Below, in pieces: positions 60,966 through 64,000 of a stretch of DNA of 64,000 nucleotides. This stretch comes from Trichodelitschia bisporula. Lineage: Eukaryota > Ascomycota > Dothideomycetes > Phaeotrichales > Phaeotrichaceae. The stretch covers positions 569,933 through 633,932 of the forward strand of contig ML996692.1 in NCBI GenBank assembly GCA_010356995.1. The letters run 5' to 3'. Positions within the stretch are counted from its first letter, which is position 1. The number at the start of each line of letters is the position of its first letter. Made by a program: the position numbers and the translations under genes. The notes below the pieces were generated by a model. That model worked only from the letters and a program-made list of their open reading frames with translations. It had not been told where the DNA came from and ran no database searches.

Positions 60966-63727
60966 CTAGGCGTATGCTCCAAACTGACCCACCAAGGCTT
61001 CCAACTTCGGCCGGGGCTGGCCAATTTTGGTCGGCTCTCCCCATACCCCATACCCAATCCCTTTGCTAAGCACGCGTGTCCGGAAGCCCTTCTTCTCGTC
61101 ACCCTTCCTCCATCCACCTTGGCGATACGCAACAATCTGATCACGCACCCAGACCCGCGTCACAATCGTCTTGTTGGGATGGAGCTTCCATAACCGTTTG
61201 TTCATCTCCTTGATGTGGGTGTCCGTCATGCGCATCGTCTCGCGCTTGGGCAGAGTTCGCGGGTTGGTCGTATGGAGCTGGCCCTTCTGCTTCGCCGACC
61301 AGAAGTCGGCCTGATCGCCGTCGAAGGCCTGTCCCAGCGGCGACGATCGGTGCATCATGTACACTGTAGCGCAGTCCAAGCGCATCAAGACGCTCAACCG
61401 CGCGCACCGCACCACGTAATCGTGCATCTCGGCGAGGAAATCGTTGCGTTTCTGGTCAGCCTGGCGCTCGTTCCAGACCGGAAGCATCGGCCGGAATAGC
61501 TTGTATAGTGACGCTGTGAGCGATGCTGCCATCTCGGCGAAGTAATCGGGGTACAGTGCTGGGCCGGACTTCACTACACCGAGAAACTTGCGCACCTTTA
61601 GGCCTCGTTCGGCGGTCCGCTTGAAGGCTTGAAGAGCAGGGTTAGCTGTGCCGACCAGACGGAGCGCGTCGACTTACCATCCGCATTGACGTATCTCAGC
61701 TCATCTGCCTTCAGGATTTTCAACTGCTCCACCTGTGCACCGAAGAGAAGCGATCCAAACACATGCTCCCGCATGACAAGCCAGAACACACCCTCGACCA
61801 CTGCCGCCCTCTGCTCATCATCAAGCAAGAGCCTCTCCCAATCCTCTGCCGTTCCCATTCCAGGCGCCACCGCGACACCCTGGATCAGCCTCAGCAGCTC
61901 TTCACTCGCTTGGGAGCCAAAGTCGTACGCCCATTCCTTGTCGCTCTTCTTCTTTGAGCCGAAGTACTCTGCCGCCCACCCCGCCACATCGCGCCTCACG
62001 TCCTCCAGTTCCTTGCTGATCCGATTATCAGTCGCCAGGTACTTCTCCTGCGTGCGCAGGTCTACAGTCGGGAAATCTTCAACCTGCACCTTATACGAGT
62101 GCCCGTAGGCGATATCATTTTTATCTTTCTTTAAGGGGTCGCAACCTGGAGGGACTCCAATTTCGGGACATAGAGGGGCTCCATCTTCGGGTTGAGTGGG
62201 CTTCGTTTCTGGTTCCATTGCCTGCCGCATCTTCGCTATGGCCTCGTCGAGTTTCTTGCGGGGAAGGGGGGCTTTCTTGCGTCCGCTGTGTGGGGTGAAG
62301 AAGCTCGTCATCGAAGAGGGTGGGCCCCTGCCCGAACTCGCAGGCACAGTCGACGCCGAATTGTCCGTCAACACCGACTTCTCCCTTGCACTGCGCTCCT
62401 TCGGCGTCTTCGGCGACACCGACTTCTCCCTTGCGCCTCCCTCCGTTGGCACCTTCAGCAACACCGACTCCTCTGTCGACACCGCCGTCCTCTCCCTTGA
62501 GTACCTCTCCTTCGGCGCCTTCAGCGATTCCGGCGGTGGAGACACCGAAGAGAGGGGCTCAAAGCCCAACGTCTCGCTCCCAGCCCCATGGCTCGAATCC
62601 CCCGCAATAGGGTGGTAAGTAATCTTGAAGTGTGGAACATCACCTCCGTGGCTCGCATCCCCCGCAATAGGGTGGTGAGTAATCTTCATGTCTGGAACAT
62701 CACCTACATGGCTCGCATCCCCCGCAATAGGGTGGTAAGTAATCTTCAAGTCGGGAACATCACCCCCAGCATTTCCAGGCTTCGCCGCGGTCTGGCAAGC
62801 GGCGGCGCCGGAAAGGGGTGGGGCGGAGCGAGGTGCGGCTGGACGAGGAGCGGGACTGGGACCGGTGGGCGCGGTGGGCTCCATGTAGGTGCGCGGGGTC
62901 CTGAACATGGGAGCGGGGGGGTCGCGGGGAGGCGCTTTGGTGACCGGTTCGGGGGTCTTCGAGGCTGCTTCGGCGCCCGGTCTGGGAGTCGCATTGCTGA
63001 CTGGCCTGGATCTCGCTCTGGTGGCCGATTTGGGAGGCGCCTCGGGGGCCGCTTCGCCGGATACTTCGCTGGGTGTCTCCTTCCGCGCCATGCCGCGCGT
63101 CCTCATCAGGAAGGCGTCTTCGGGGATCGCGATGCCCGAGTCGGGCGGCCGTGGCGCGGCGGAAGGCGAGCCGGAAGAGAGCAACTGAGCCATTAGTTGC
63201 AATGTAGGTGACGGGGATAGGGGGAGACGTACATGGTTTAGCGAGAGCGTATCGAGCGCGTCGTCCTCCGTATGGGACGTGTCGTCCTCGGCATCGGAGT
63301 CGGTCATGTCGATGTCGCTCAGCTGATTGTGGTTGTCGCAACCCTCGGCGCCGGCGTCGTCGTTGGACATGTCTGTTGGGTCGCTCTCGTAGGGGTCTTG
63401 CCAGTTGGGATCCAGTTCTTCGAGGACATCTTCCACTACTTCGTCGACGACATCGCCCATTACTTCGTCGAGAGCGTCCTCCAGTTCTTCTTGGGAATCG
63501 GCAAGCTCTTCTTGAGAATCTTCAGATTCTTCGGGAGAATCGTCCTGTTCTTCGGAAGACTCGGAGGCTTCGGAAACGGACTCGGGGACTTCAGCTTCGG
63601 CGGCGAACTTGACTTTCCTGCCGGAAGGTGCAGTGGCCTTGACCTTGCTGCCGGAAGGCATGGTGGACCTGCTTTTGCCGCCGGAAGGCGTGGTGCTGCG
63701 ATTGCGGAGGTTGTACCTCGAGGGCAT
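60966..63727 (-). CDS. Large acidic repeat-containing protein of unknown function
   Basis: The model has three minus-strand exons, 63233-63727, 61678-63184 and 60966-61627, giving 887 residues. The N-terminus (MPSRYNLRNRS) is basic with three TxPSGxK-like repeats, followed by a long Glu/Asp/Ser-rich stretch (about 45-165). A Pro/Ala-rich region then contains three tandem 20-residue repeats of the type GDVPDLKITYHPIAGDASH, followed by a Lys/Glu/Ser-rich linker. The last 400 residues look folded (KVQVEDFPTVDLRTQEKYLA onwards, with WAAEYFGSKKKSDKEWAYDF and VFWLVMREHVFGSLLFG). I recognise no enzyme motif. The acidic and basic tracts suggest a nuclear protein. The 48-nt intron at 63185-63232 keeps the frame open, so a 903-residue form is possible. 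Confidence 0.7.
62588..62767. repeat. Three tandem 60-bp units within a coding exon
   Basis: Three head-to-tail copies start at 62588, 62648 and 62708, each differing at only a few positions. They encode the 20-residue repeat of the acidic unknown protein on the minus strand. High identity among copies at DNA level suggests recent expansion or gene conversion. Confidence 0.9.
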
Positions 63728-64000
63728 GATTTGCGATGGAACAGATGGAGGAGTGCAGAGTCACGATACAGGCAAATAGATGGGGGAGATGGGAGATGGA
63801 GTTGCGGGAAGGATATCTATACCCCATCATTTGCCGCCAGCGGCCGCCGCTTTCGGTCGCTGCGTTCGGCCGGCCCATACCGCGTGCCTTTGTGCTGCAT
63901 CCGGTGTTTGCGTGCTGAAAACGGGGTGCATTCCAGCACAAAGCGTGCATGCCGCGACGGGGCGCATTCCACGCTTCCTTTCGCGCTGCCCACGCCAGCC
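63728..64000. other. Promoter region of the acidic protein gene
   Basis: The last 273 bases lie upstream of the acidic protein gene. They contain two near-identical 14-mers (CGGGGYGCATTCCA, starting at 63922 and 63958) and a 10-bp inverted repeat (CTTTGTGCTG at 63888-63897, its complement at 63934-63943). No gene is visible. Confidence 0.5.

Overview
The window is nuclear DNA of a filamentous ascomycete (Pezizomycotina). Genes are split by many very short introns, mostly 43-57 nt, with GTRNGY-like donors, CTAAC/CTAAT branch sites and CAG/TAG/AAG acceptors. Intergenic stretches are GC-balanced and 5' leaders are pyrimidine-rich. The gene set (GT2 polysaccharide synthase, ATG2, NPR2, ELL, L-rhamnose catabolism, GH10 xylanase) is typical of a plant- or litter-associated mould. 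The class cannot be fixed from sequence alone. I rebuilt gene models by hand from splice signals and reading-frame continuity, so exon coordinates are predictions.

Layout. 1-3.1 kb: no convincing gene. 3.1-5.3 kb (+): CPS1/GT2-type glycosyltransferase. 5.3-10.1 kb: no supported gene. 10.1-13.7 kb: three-gene deoxysugar catabolic cluster made of a DapA-family aldolase (-), an L-rhamnono-gamma-lactonase LRA2 (+) and an L-rhamnose 1-dehydrogenase LRA1 (-). 15.9-17.5 kb (-): NPR2. 18.8-19.3 kb (+): small uncharacterised RSWTG-type protein. 20.2-27.0 kb (-): ATG2, the largest gene. 28.0-29.9 kb (+): ADGF/CECR1-like adenosine deaminase. 30.1-30.7 kb (-): membrane-anchored RING-H2 protein. 35.3-37.2 kb (-): ELL elongation factor. 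37.2-45.8 kb: a long stretch with no supported gene. 45.8-54.9 kb is the densest part: UBE2C-type E2 (-), a ten-exon lipase (-), an arrestin-like adaptor with PPxY motifs (+), GH10 xylanase (+), FRG1 (-) and a 2-oxoglutarate/Fe(II) oxygenase-like protein (+). 56.5-56.9 kb (-): small secreted-protein candidate. 59.3-60.2 kb (+): Gly/Ser-rich GPI-type surface protein. 61.0-63.7 kb (-): acidic repeat-bearing protein of unknown function.

How the genes relate. The rhamnose genes form a real functional group: LRA1 oxidises L-rhamnose, LRA2 opens the lactone, and the aldolase could cleave the 2-keto-3-deoxy acid, but the dehydratase step is not in this window. The xylanase carries XlnR-like and CreA-like sites in its promoter, consistent with plant cell-wall use. 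NPR2 and ATG2, both acting in nutrient-starvation signalling and autophagy, lie 2.7 kb apart.

Most notable: (i) the lipase needs a 2-nt micro-exon to restore its HSMGG nucleophile elbow; (ii) the RING gene has a stop-free 48-nt intron inside the codon of its first zinc ligand, so retention would give a RING lacking that cysteine; (iii) the rhamnose cluster pairs LRA1/LRA2 with a DapA-family aldolase. I saw no CRISPR, no rRNA, no convincing tRNA and no recognisable transposon or virus-derived element.
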